Source: UBA5189 sp040389445
GTDB taxonomy: Bacteria > Chloroflexota > Limnocylindria > Limnocylindrales > CSP1-4
Direction of reading: 5' to 3'
Length of the DNA: 64,000 bases
Assembly: GCA_040389445.1 (NCBI GenBank)
Contig: JAZJZX010000008.1
Location: 1-64,000 of the forward strand
Shown: positions 52,816-61,081 of the stretch, in pieces
Layout of the letters: every line of letters begins with the position of its first letter
Position numbering within the stretch: the first letter of the stretch is position 1
The notes under the pieces: model-generated
Told to the model about the DNA's origin: nothing
Seen by the model: only the letters and a program-made list of their open reading frames with translations
Databases searched by the model: none
Translations under genes and position numbers: made by a program

Positions 52816-53907
52816 TCAGCCGCTGCCGATCTTCATCAGCCAGGCCTCGTACGCGTCCGCCACGTGCTCCCAGGAAAACTCGGCTTCAGCTCGGGCTCGT
52901 GCCCGGGCCCGGAGACTCGCAGCCAGCTCCGGGTCGTCGAGGATGGCCTGGAAACGCGCTGCGAGCTCGGCAGGGCCTTTGTAGAAGAGACCGGCGTCAC
53001 CCAGGGCCTCACGATGTTCGGGAACGTCGTTGGCGACAATGGCATTGCCGGCGCCCATTGCCTCGACCAGCGCAGGATGCGTCCCCCCGACCTCGGTTGC
53101 CTGGACATACGCGACCGAATTGGATCGAAGGACGTGATAGCCATGACCGTAGATCGCGCCAGGGAATCGCACACGCGGGTCGGACGTGCCCTTCAACGAA
53201 GCGATGTAGTCCGTCGCATACGGGGCGTCGCCCAGGATCACGAGGGGAAGATCGGTTCTGACCGAGCGATAGGCTTCAATCACGATATGGGCGTTGTTCT
53301 CGGGCTCGAGGCGGCTGACGTACAGAACGTAGTGCCGGGCCTCCAGTCCGAGCTGGGCCAGCGTGCCGTCGTCCGCGGTCTCGCCGATATCGGTGCCGTA
53401 CGGGAAGTAGTCCGTGGCGCGCCCATAGGCCCGTTGGTAATACGCCTGGATGACGTGCGCATCCGTGACCACGTGCACGGGCAGTCGGGCGGCGACTGCG
53501 GCGCAGGCCCGGTAGTAGGCACGCCCAATGCGGTTCCATTTGGCTCGCTGCCATTCCAGGCCGTCCACGTTGAGAACCACGCGCTTGCGGGCGAGCATGA
53601 GCAGGACAACTGCCGGCACGTTCGCAGAGTTGCACACGTAGACGACATCGAAGGGGCGAAACATCGCGTCGAGGGCGCTGAACAGGGAGTGAACGACCGT
53701 TTCCAGGTACTTGGATCGCGGCGCCGGAAGGCGAATGATGCGCATGCCCAGGTACGTCTGGATGCCCTTGGCCACCCATGCGTTTCGTCCGTAGACGGTC
53801 ACCTCGTGCCCGCGGGCGACCAGCCGTCTGCCAAGCTGTTCGGCGAACGTCTCAAATCCACCGTAGTTCGCCGGAACCCCGCGGATGCCAAGAACGGCAA
53901 TCCTCAT
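52816..53907 (-). CDS. Family 4 glycosyltransferase with DUF1972-type N-terminus
   Basis: 363 residues. N-terminal RIAVLGIRGVPANYGGFETF is characteristic of the rhamnosyltransferase/Cps2T-like group; C-terminal GT-B donor domain with VSRLEPENN and the EVGGTHPALVEAMGAGNAIV motif. Cytoplasmic face enzyme; donor sugar unknown. Convergent with fabG and divergent from the next glycosyltransferase. Confidence 0.88.
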   Translation of the reverse strand: MRIAVLGIRGVPANYGGFETFAEQLGRRLVARGHEVTVYGRNAWVAKGIQTYLGMRIIRLPAPRSKYLETVVHSLFSALDAMFRPFDVVYVCNSANVPAVVLLMLARKRVVLNVDGLEWQRAKWNRIGRAYYRACAAVAARLPVHVVTDAHVIQAYYQRAYGRATDYFPYGTDIGETADDGTLAQLGLEARHYVLYVSRLEPENNAHIVIEAYRSVRTDLPLVILGDAPYATDYIASLKGTSDPRVRFPGAIYGHGYHVLRSNSVAYVQATEVGGTHPALVEAMGAGNAIVANDVPEHREALGDAGLFYKGPAELAARFQAILDDPELAASLRARARARAEAEFSWEHVADAYEAWLMKIGSG

Positions 53908-53978
53908 CCGGCGACCTGGCCCGCGCTGTCTGACATCATGGCCTTGATGCTACCGATGCCGACGGGACGACGCGCGCC

Positions 53979-55055
53979 ATGACGACGGTGCTGTTCGATG
54001 CCCATCAGCTCGGCCGTCGCCAGACCGGCAACGAAACCTATGTGCGCGAGCTCATTCGCGCGCTTCGACCGCACGACGAGGTGACCCTCATCGCAGGGGT
54101 CGAGGCAGGCCAGAACGCCACGGGCGTCCTCGCTCCACCCGTCCGACTTCGCCGTGTGCCGACGAACGGGTTGGCTCGACTCGCGAGTCTGGCGATCGTT
54201 GCACGACAGGAGCGCGCCGACGCCGTGCACGCGATCTACTTCCTGCCACCAGCGACCGGGCGTCCGACGATCCTCACGATCCATGACATTTCCTTCGAGC
54301 GGTATCCCGAATTCTTCGGTCGACGAGCGCTCGTGCGCGACAGGCTGCTGATCCGAGCGTCCGCCCGAGCGGCCTCTCGAGTCGTCACTGTCTCGGAGAC
54401 GTCTCGCCGGGACATCATCGAGACCTATCGCCTGCCCGAGGACCGTGTGGTCGCGATCCCGAACGGCGTAGGCTCCGTCTTCCGGCCCGAGGCCGAAACA
54501 CCGTGGGAGCCGTATCGGGGAGAGCGAGCCCTGCGTGTCCTGGCCGTCGGGACGCTCCAACCCCGGAAGAATCTTCTGCGCCTGCTGGATGCATTGGCGA
54601 TCGTTGGGCGCGAGATCAGGATCGAGCTCCGAGTGGTGGGCCCCGATGGTCACCAGGCAGCCCAGATTCGTGAACGACTCGCGTCGTCGGTGCACACCGA
54701 GATCGTCGGGTGGGTCGACGACGACGCGCTGGCAGCCGAATACCGCCGAGCGGACGTCTTCGCGTACCCGTCGATCTACGAGGGTTTCGGCCTGCCTGTC
54801 ATCGAGGCGATGGCGTGCGGGACCCCCACGATCACGTCGACCGGCGGGTCCCTTCCCGAAGTCGCCGGGGACGCGGCCCTGATCGTCGAGCCTCACGATG
54901 TGGAGGGCCTTGCGGCGGCAATCCGACAGATCGCCACCGGAGGAGATCAGGTCGTGGATCTGCGTCGCCGCGGCCTGGCGCGCGCCTCTGCATTCACATG
55001 GGAACGAAGTGCCGCCCTGCATGCGGCGGTCTACCGGGACCTCGTCACCCAGTAG
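53979..55055 (+). CDS. Family 4 glycosyltransferase
   Basis: 358 residues, GT-B fold. N-terminal DAHQLGRRQTGNETYVREL, interdomain VGTLQPRKNLLRLLDAL and donor-site YPSIYEGFGLPVIEAMACGTP are typical of mannosyl/rhamnosyltransferases of exopolysaccharide loci. GDP-mannose from the genes at 3.8-6.7 kb could be a donor. Its 3-prime end overlaps the convergent methyltransferase by 25 nt. Confidence 0.9.
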   Translation: MTTVLFDAHQLGRRQTGNETYVRELIRALRPHDEVTLIAGVEAGQNATGVLAPPVRLRRVPTNGLARLASLAIVARQERADAVHAIYFLPPATGRPTILTIHDISFERYPEFFGRRALVRDRLLIRASARAASRVVTVSETSRRDIIETYRLPEDRVVAIPNGVGSVFRPEAETPWEPYRGERALRVLAVGTLQPRKNLLRLLDALAIVGREIRIELRVVGPDGHQAAQIRERLASSVHTEIVGWVDDDALAAEYRRADVFAYPSIYEGFGLPVIEAMACGTPTITSTGGSLPEVAGDAALIVEPHDVEGLAAAIRQIATGGDQVVDLRRRGLARASAFTWERSAALHAAVYRDLVTQ

Positions 55056-55783
55056 GTTCGATCCTCGATGCCGGTGTCGCCCACCGACCGCTCGATGTCG
55101 AGGACGGACGCCCCCGCTGCTGTGAGCAGGCGCAGCACATCGGACTCCGGGATCGAGCGCATCCGAATGGGGTGCAGCCCCAGCCGTTCGTAGAGGAAGC
55201 CCTCCGGAATGCGGAAGGATCGGAACAGCGCATACAACGTGGGTCGCGCCTGTATCCGTCTTCGCCGGGGGATCCTGGCAGGGAGCTGGAACACGAGGAG
55301 CCCACCCACCGCCAACAACCGGACGAACGCCCGAATATTGTCCTCCGTGACACGAGGGTCCGGGATGTGCTGGAGCACGATCCTGGAATAGATGCAGTCG
55401 AAGGTCTGATCGGGGAATTCCGCCAGGCCCGTTGCAGCCAGGACATGGAACGAGCACGCCGGCAAGTCGGCATTGAGCTCCCTCGCGCGCTCCACCATCA
55501 CCTCCGAGATGTCCACTCCTGTCGCGCTCTCAAAATGAGCCGAAAGCGCACGCGTGAGGCGCCCGACGCCACAGCCGAAGTCGAGCGATCGGTGGCGCCT
55601 CTCCGGCAGGCGCCATCGCCTTGCCGTCTCGAGCAATGCGTCGATTTCGAGGCGCCCGGTCGCCAGAAACTCGTCGACATCCCAGCGCCCGTACCGCTTC
55701 GTCGGATCGGAGAGGATGGCCCATAGGGCGTCCAGCCGCCCGATCTCGTCCCAATCACGGCGATTCCGATCCCGGCCATTCAC
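55031..55783 (-). CDS. Class I SAM-dependent methyltransferase
   Basis: 250 residues from GTG 55783, which overlaps the upstream stop (GTGA). SAM-binding motif I DFGCGVGRLTRAL, then VDISEVMVERAREL and IVLQHIPDP with GGLLVFQLP. Last of three overlapping genes that appear to modify a glycan; O- or C-methylation of a sugar is plausible. Confidence 0.85.
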   Translation of the reverse strand: MNGRDRNRRDWDEIGRLDALWAILSDPTKRYGRWDVDEFLATGRLEIDALLETARRWRLPERRHRSLDFGCGVGRLTRALSAHFESATGVDISEVMVERARELNADLPACSFHVLAATGLAEFPDQTFDCIYSRIVLQHIPDPRVTEDNIRAFVRLLAVGGLLVFQLPARIPRRRRIQARPTLYALFRSFRIPEGFLYERLGLHPIRMRSIPESDVLRLLTAAGASVLDIERSVGDTGIEDRTYWVTRSR

Positions 55784-56727
55784 GGCGGCGAAGTCGGATC
55801 GACAAATCCCATCGGTTTTCGTGTCTCCAAGGGGACGGTCCCGGGCATCATCGTCGCTGCTGAGGACTGCTGAAGATCCTTTACGGCGAGAATGCTGGAC
55901 ACCCACCCTGGCATGCCCTGTTCGTACAGTTGCTCCGCGATGAACCGGTGGCCTTCGATGGTCAGGTGGAAACCATCACCTCGAGTGAGGGGCCGTCCGG
56001 TCCGATCCGTGGCTTCCTCGACGAGCGCGCACGGCACCTCCAGTTGAGATGCGTGCCGCCGAATACGTCCGTTGGCCCGGCGTGTGATCAGGCCGGCCCA
56101 GAAGGAGTAGGTGGCGGGCGTTGGACCAAGGACGAACAGCGGAATCCCTCTCGCTCGACACACTCGGGCCAGGTCGTGGAAGCGGTTGAGTTCGTCCTGG
56201 ATTGCCCAGCCACCCAGGCCTGTCATCACGCCCAGCATGTAATTGATGTTGCGGATACGAACGCCGGCAATCCGGAGGCCCGGAAGCGGCAAATCCTGGA
56301 GATCGTCATCGCCATCCCGGTACGCATCGGGTCCGCGTGCCCCGGACCTCGTCGCGGGTCCACCGTCGGAAATTCGGGCTTCGATGGTGGGTCGATGAGT
56401 GCGGTGGAACATCGCCCGGTTGAGCCGGCGGCGCGTCTTGCCGTCGATGGATTCATTCACGAATGCCCGTGCCGCGGCGACGATTGTGGCTTCCCGAAGG
56501 TGGACCAGGACGCCGTCGATGGGTGGCCCCTCCAGCAGTCGCTGGAGTCGAGATACATGATCGAGTTCAAAGCCGCGGACGATCCGTGGGCGTAACCGAA
56601 CGCCCAGGTCGCGTTTGATGAGGTCCCCAAGCTGGCGGTGATAGAGCGCATTGAGGGGCGTGCTGCGCTGGTGAGACATGCATCCGCCAATGATCCCGAG
56701 AGCAAACTCTGGCAGCGTCTCAGTCAC
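55780..56727 (-). CDS. SGNH hydrolase-like protein
   Basis: 315 residues. GTG 56727 overlaps the upstream stop by 8 nt. Near the N-terminus GIIGGCMSHQR occupies the GDS-block position, with Cys/Ser as candidate nucleophiles, and near the C-terminus GDGFHLTIEGHRFIAEQL supplies the D-x-x-H block. The conserved FVLGPTPATYS strand lies between. Such proteins often acylate or deacylate sugars. No signal peptide is evident; a cytoplasmic or membrane-associated acyl transfer role is inferred. Confidence 0.65.
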   Translation of the reverse strand: MTETLPEFALGIIGGCMSHQRSTPLNALYHRQLGDLIKRDLGVRLRPRIVRGFELDHVSRLQRLLEGPPIDGVLVHLREATIVAAARAFVNESIDGKTRRRLNRAMFHRTHRPTIEARISDGGPATRSGARGPDAYRDGDDDLQDLPLPGLRIAGVRIRNINYMLGVMTGLGGWAIQDELNRFHDLARVCRARGIPLFVLGPTPATYSFWAGLITRRANGRIRRHASQLEVPCALVEEATDRTGRPLTRGDGFHLTIEGHRFIAEQLYEQGMPGWVSSILAVKDLQQSSAATMMPGTVPLETRKPMGFVDPTSPP

Positions 56728-57706
56728 TGCCGACCCTGCGCAAGTACGCGTCTGCCGCCAGATACACGTGCGGAGAGATGAACTCGCCGGTCCGCGTGTC
56801 CAGGGCAAAACCACCCGGATGCCGCCGCGTCGCCAGAAAGGTCTGCACGATGTGACGAGCGAGGTCCGCCGGGGCCTCGTTGGGCGGGCCGACGGAAACG
56901 GGCGGCATGGGGGCACGAACGTCGTCCGTGACCCGGCGCCCGTTGCTCAGGCGGTCGGCCATCCGGGTTTGTCGGGGGCCGACGGTAATGATCCCGAACT
57001 CGCGCGTTGAAGCCTGTCGCAGGCGCCCGATGATCGACGCCAGGCCGGCTTCATCGTGCGTCTGGAAATACGGGGGGTGCACGTATCCCATGCCGGCCGA
57101 CTCCCAGCGGCGGATCAGGGGTTCGATCCGCTCCCAGTACCGTGGCTCGGATGGCTCCGGAAATGGCCACCAGTTCGAATCCAGGGCGAAGTCGAAGTGG
57201 CCGTAGGCGAGCCATTCGATGCCCAGATGCCGGGCCGCCTCGAGGATGCCGTCCACATTTGCGAGGCCACGTCGGGTCTCGACGATGGGCACGAGGGACC
57301 GAAAGGCGACGCGCCGGCTTCGAAGGCTGCCTGAGACGTGTTCAACCTCAGCCCCGGTCTCGACCTTGGTCGGGACGACGCACTCGAACTCGACGAATCG
57401 GGAGACTTCGGCGAGCGCGTCAAGATCGAGAGCCGCGTCCGGCCCGGAACTTCGATTCATGCGTACGCCGATCGGCTGTCGGGCGAACAACTCCGGATGT
57501 GTCCGGCCCAGGGTGATCAGGTTCGCTCGACCGGCAGCCTTGAGGGCCGAGGTATCGGTCTCGTCGGTCACGTCCCACAAGCCGTCCTCCAGATCCAGGA
57601 CGACGGTCGCCGGTCCCCGGCCGGTCAGGCGGATCAGCCGGGCCATGATCTCCGGCTCCTGCATCGACGCGAATTGGAGGATGCGCATCATGTGATTGTG
57701 GGTCAT
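56720..57706 (-). CDS. HpcH/HpaI aldolase / citrate-lyase beta-like (CitE-like)
   Basis: 328 residues. TIM-barrel features: VVLDLEDGLWDV near residue 35, RMNRSSGPDAALDL, metal Glu in VPIVETRRGLANVDGI and Asp in AYGHFDFALDSNWW, then VHPPYFQTHDEAGLASI. It may cleave or form a 3-hydroxy-acid or malyl-type group. First of three overlapping genes in a polysaccharide cluster, which is unusual for this family and suggests it supplies a non-sugar acid substituent. ATG 57706; ATG 57691 is an alternative. Confidence 0.82.
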   Translation of the reverse strand: MTHNHMMRILQFASMQEPEIMARLIRLTGRGPATVVLDLEDGLWDVTDETDTSALKAAGRANLITLGRTHPELFARQPIGVRMNRSSGPDAALDLDALAEVSRFVEFECVVPTKVETGAEVEHVSGSLRSRRVAFRSLVPIVETRRGLANVDGILEAARHLGIEWLAYGHFDFALDSNWWPFPEPSEPRYWERIEPLIRRWESAGMGYVHPPYFQTHDEAGLASIIGRLRQASTREFGIITVGPRQTRMADRLSNGRRVTDDVRAPMPPVSVGPPNEAPADLARHIVQTFLATRRHPGGFALDTRTGEFISPHVYLAADAYLRRVGSD

Positions 57707-57842
57707 CCGGGGCGTCGGGATCGATGGGCGTCGAGTGGACCTCGATCAGGTAGCATCGAGCCATGGCACGCGTTGGGTTCTGCGCCCATGGCGCGTTCGT
57801 CGTGCGGGTGTCCTGAGCTCGTGCGTCCGACCGGAGGGGTGC

Positions 57843-59981
57843 GTGGCTGTTGAGCCCGTGGTATCGGGAATCGGCTCCACCCGAAGCAGGCGCTGGCTGG
57901 ATCTGGCGGGCCGTCTCGCGCCGTTCCTGTTCCTGCTCGCGGCTGGCGCCAGCCTGCGGTTCCAGGATCTCGGCTTCCGGAGCCTGTGGCTGGACGAGGT
58001 GACCACGGCCCAGGCAGTGCGCCTCCCGGACCTGCGAGCGGTCCTTGACTACGTCGGCAGGGACCCGAGCGCAACCCCGCTCCCCTATATCGTCACCTGG
58101 CTGTTCCGCCCTTTCGGCAGCGACGAGTTCGCCATCCGGGTGCCCTACGCGGTCGCGGGGACTCTCGCCGTGGTCGCCATGTATGCCCTGGCTGCGCGGC
58201 TCTATGGTCGGGCTGCCGGACTCGTGGCGGGCACGTTGCTGATGATCCTTCCCTACGCCATCTTCTACAGTCAGGAGGCCCGTTCGTATGCGTTCCTGAT
58301 GCTCCTGACGAGCTTGATGATGCTTGCCGCATGTCGAGCCGTTGATCGGGGTCGGGTGGTCGATTGGGTCCTGCTTTCGGTCACGGGCGCTCTCGACCTG
58401 TACACCGGATACCTGGCGATCGCCGTCGTCCTCGCCGCATATGCGTATGTCGGTCTGGTCATCGCGGGCGACGGCCTGGTTGCCTGGCGAGCCACCGGAT
58501 TCCGCCCGGCGCTGGCCGTCTCGGGCCGCAGGGTCGTACTGAGCGGCTTTTCGGTTGTGCTCATGGGCGTGTTGATGCTGCCCTGGATCCGCCACGTCCG
58601 GGCGTTCCTTTCCCGGACCGATCAAGGGTTTGGCCGTGCCGCAACCGGCCATCAGGCGACCCTGGACGAGGCGCAGGCGCTCCTCCTGCAACTGGACCTG
58701 CACGGGATCCTCCTCTGGCTCGTGGTCGCGGGGATCACATCGGCCCTGATTGGCGTGGCGCGTGGGAGGTGGAAGCAGGCACTGCTCCCCCTGACGTGGT
58801 TCGGGATCCCCCTGCTTGGATTTGCCATCGGAACGGGAGCAGGGATCGTCACCATCTGGCCGCGGTACTTCGGTGCGATTTACCCGGCGGCGATCCTGCT
58901 CGCAGCCATCGGGATCGACGGGCTGGGTCGGGCGGCCGTGGGCGTCGCGAGGCTCGGCCGGTCCACGTTTTCCAGGGATCCCGTCGGCCCTCACCCTTCG
59001 CCGCCGAGGTGGCGACCAGCCTCCGGGCCATCCGTCATTCGAGTGGTCGTCATGGCCGGACTCCTCGGTGTCGTGGCCGGGGATGCCCTGCCAGCCGATG
59101 CGGCGGCGTACACCCGTGCGAAGGGAAGCGACTATCGCGGCGCGGTCGACCTGATGTACCGGACAGATCCGGGGCGGCCTATGGTCCTGGTGTTCGGCAA
59201 CAACCCTGATTGGACGGTCGGGGGACTGGACTACTACAACTGGATCCGTGGGTCGCGCCTCACGGTGATCGACGCGCTGAAATTCAGTGCGGAGAACATG
59301 AAGGTTCTGGAAGGCGCAACGACGGCGTGGGGCGCCGCGTTCAATGCTCCCGATCTGCCGGATCCTGCGGCGGGAAATCTCGACGGTGGTCTCTTCGCCG
59401 ACTTCTGGCTGGTACGGCCGGCGGCCGGCAACGGTCCAGCCATCGAACAGGCCCGCTCGATCCTGCGCTGGGCAGCATCGTTCGAACCACAGATCACCGC
59501 CACCACGCGACTGTTCGACGTTCTACAAGGTCACGGAACGCTCGGTACGGACGTGCTTCCGTCGCCGCCTGCCTCACGACCGGAGACGGGATCTCCTCCG
59601 CTCGACACCTGGATCCTGCAACCCGGATCATCACTGAGCGCGGACGGCCGTTCCTTCAAGCTCGATCCCGGCGGCCTGTCGACCAATGTCTACCTCACCA
59701 CCCTCAACCTGACGCCGGGACTCCAGTACGTCGTGTCGTTCTCGTGTGGGACATCGCAGCTCATTGGGTCGGCGAACGTCTTCGTCGTCGCCGACGTACC
59801 AACAGGCCAGGCCGCATTTCCGGACGGAGCGGGTTACGCATGCCACGGCACCGAAATTCCGGAGCAGGCCGTGTTCGCGTTCACGATGCCTGATGACGCG
59901 ACATCGGCGAGAGTGTGGCTGCGTGCCACCGGGAGCGGAACTGCCACCTATGAGCAGGTATCGCTGCGATCCTTTGAGTAG
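57843..59981 (+). CDS. Glycosyltransferase family 39/PMT-like membrane protein
   Basis: 712 residues. GTG 57843 with GGAGGGG just upstream. About ten membrane helices; the first extracytoplasmic loop carries SLWLDEVTTAQAVRL with the catalytic Asp-Glu of polyprenol-phosphate-dependent transferases, followed by SQEARSYAFLML. A soluble C-terminal domain (about 400-712) has mixed and then all-beta character, the last about 120 residues resembling a carbohydrate-binding sandwich. Transfers a sugar from a lipid carrier at the outer face. Confidence 0.85.
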   Translation: MAVEPVVSGIGSTRSRRWLDLAGRLAPFLFLLAAGASLRFQDLGFRSLWLDEVTTAQAVRLPDLRAVLDYVGRDPSATPLPYIVTWLFRPFGSDEFAIRVPYAVAGTLAVVAMYALAARLYGRAAGLVAGTLLMILPYAIFYSQEARSYAFLMLLTSLMMLAACRAVDRGRVVDWVLLSVTGALDLYTGYLAIAVVLAAYAYVGLVIAGDGLVAWRATGFRPALAVSGRRVVLSGFSVVLMGVLMLPWIRHVRAFLSRTDQGFGRAATGHQATLDEAQALLLQLDLHGILLWLVVAGITSALIGVARGRWKQALLPLTWFGIPLLGFAIGTGAGIVTIWPRYFGAIYPAAILLAAIGIDGLGRAAVGVARLGRSTFSRDPVGPHPSPPRWRPASGPSVIRVVVMAGLLGVVAGDALPADAAAYTRAKGSDYRGAVDLMYRTDPGRPMVLVFGNNPDWTVGGLDYYNWIRGSRLTVIDALKFSAENMKVLEGATTAWGAAFNAPDLPDPAAGNLDGGLFADFWLVRPAAGNGPAIEQARSILRWAASFEPQITATTRLFDVLQGHGTLGTDVLPSPPASRPETGSPPLDTWILQPGSSLSADGRSFKLDPGGLSTNVYLTTLNLTPGLQYVVSFSCGTSQLIGSANVFVVADVPTGQAAFPDGAGYACHGTEIPEQAVFAFTMPDDATSARVWLRATGSGTATYEQVSLRSFE

Positions 59982-60014
59982 CGTGATCACCGACGCGAAT
60001 GGTGCGAAGGGGCG

Positions 60015-60020
60015 TACGAT
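60015..60020 (+). promoter_or_regulatory. -10 box for the GT2-Wzy-GT2 operon
   Basis: TACGAT with predicted start near 60027; this favours the GT2 start at 60089 over an ATG at 59999, which would lie upstream of transcription. Confidence 0.3.
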
Positions 60021-60088
60021 GGCCTCGGCTCACGGTCGTTGCAGCGGCACACTTCGATCGAGTCCGTCTCCTGCCCCAGGCCAACTCG

Positions 60089-61081
60089 ATGTCGACTGAT
60101 CCCGGCGCAACGGTGGCTGAGACCTTGGAACTGCCTGACCATGCCGCAGGGCGACCCGCACGCGTCGACTACATCGTGGTCGCGTATCGCTCCGAACGGC
60201 ACCTCGGCGCGTGCCTGGATGCCATCGCCGCGGACCGCCCCGACGATGCATCGGTGTTCGTGATTGACAATGCCTCACCCGATGGTTCGGCGGCTGTCGC
60301 CCGTGGTCATCGCTCCCGCCCGCGCGTGATCGTGAGTCCCACCAACCTCGGCTTCGGCGGGGCCTGCAACCTCGTGCTCGATGTCTCGACCGCGGAGCTG
60401 TTCTTCTTCGTGAACCCGGACGCCCGGCTGTCGCCAGGGACCACCACAGGCCTGGCAGCCTCGATCACGGCCGATCCGGTCGTCGCCGTGGCCGGACCTC
60501 GGATCGAGGACAGGGCCGGCGGGCTGCGAGCGGCGTCTGCGGGTTTCGAGCCCTCCCTGAGGTCGGTGCTCGGCCACTTCTGGCTGCTTGCGAGAGTCCC
60601 CTGGATCGGCCGGCTGTTCCCGCCGCTCCAGCTCCCGTTCAGGAGCGGGGCCCAATCGGTTGACTGGGTGAGCGGTGCAGCGCTCATGGCCCGAAGCGAT
60701 ACCTTCCGCCGGGTCGGGGGCTTCGACCCGTCCATCTTCCTGTACATGGAAGACATCGACCTCTGTCGCCGCCTTCGCGGCTTCGGCTGGACGATCCGGT
60801 ATGAACCCAGGTTCGCGGTGGAGCACGAGCTCGGTGGCTCGCAGGGCGCTGAGCAGGCAGAGCGCTGGTTCACGGCATTCCACGGATACCTCGTCCGTGG
60901 GCGGGGTGGGTCCTACGCTCGCGCCGTGAGCGCCGTGGCAGCCGTCGGGCTGGGTCTGCGGGCCGTCGTCCTGGGCGTTCGGCAGCCGGCCCACGGTCGC
61001 CGGCTCGCCCGCGCTGCCAGGACGGCAGCGGGCCTGGCACTCGGAACAAGGAAGCCCGCCGAAGGGTCGGTTGGAGCATGA
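60089..61081 (+). CDS. Family 2 glycosyltransferase
   Basis: 330 residues. GT-A fold: VDYIVVAYRSERHLGACLDA, nucleotide-sugar DNASPDGSAAV, metal-binding FVNPDARLSPG, and acceptor region DWVSGAALMARSDTFRRVGG with YMEDIDLCRRLRGFGW. Similar to rhamnosyltransferases of cell-wall glycans. A basic hydrophobic C-terminal segment may anchor it to the membrane. Its stop overlaps the next gene. Confidence 0.9.
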   Translation: MSTDPGATVAETLELPDHAAGRPARVDYIVVAYRSERHLGACLDAIAADRPDDASVFVIDNASPDGSAAVARGHRSRPRVIVSPTNLGFGGACNLVLDVSTAELFFFVNPDARLSPGTTTGLAASITADPVVAVAGPRIEDRAGGLRAASAGFEPSLRSVLGHFWLLARVPWIGRLFPPLQLPFRSGAQSVDWVSGAALMARSDTFRRVGGFDPSIFLYMEDIDLCRRLRGFGWTIRYEPRFAVEHELGGSQGAEQAERWFTAFHGYLVRGRGGSYARAVSAVAAVGLGLRAVVLGVRQPAHGRRLARAARTAAGLALGTRKPAEGSVGA

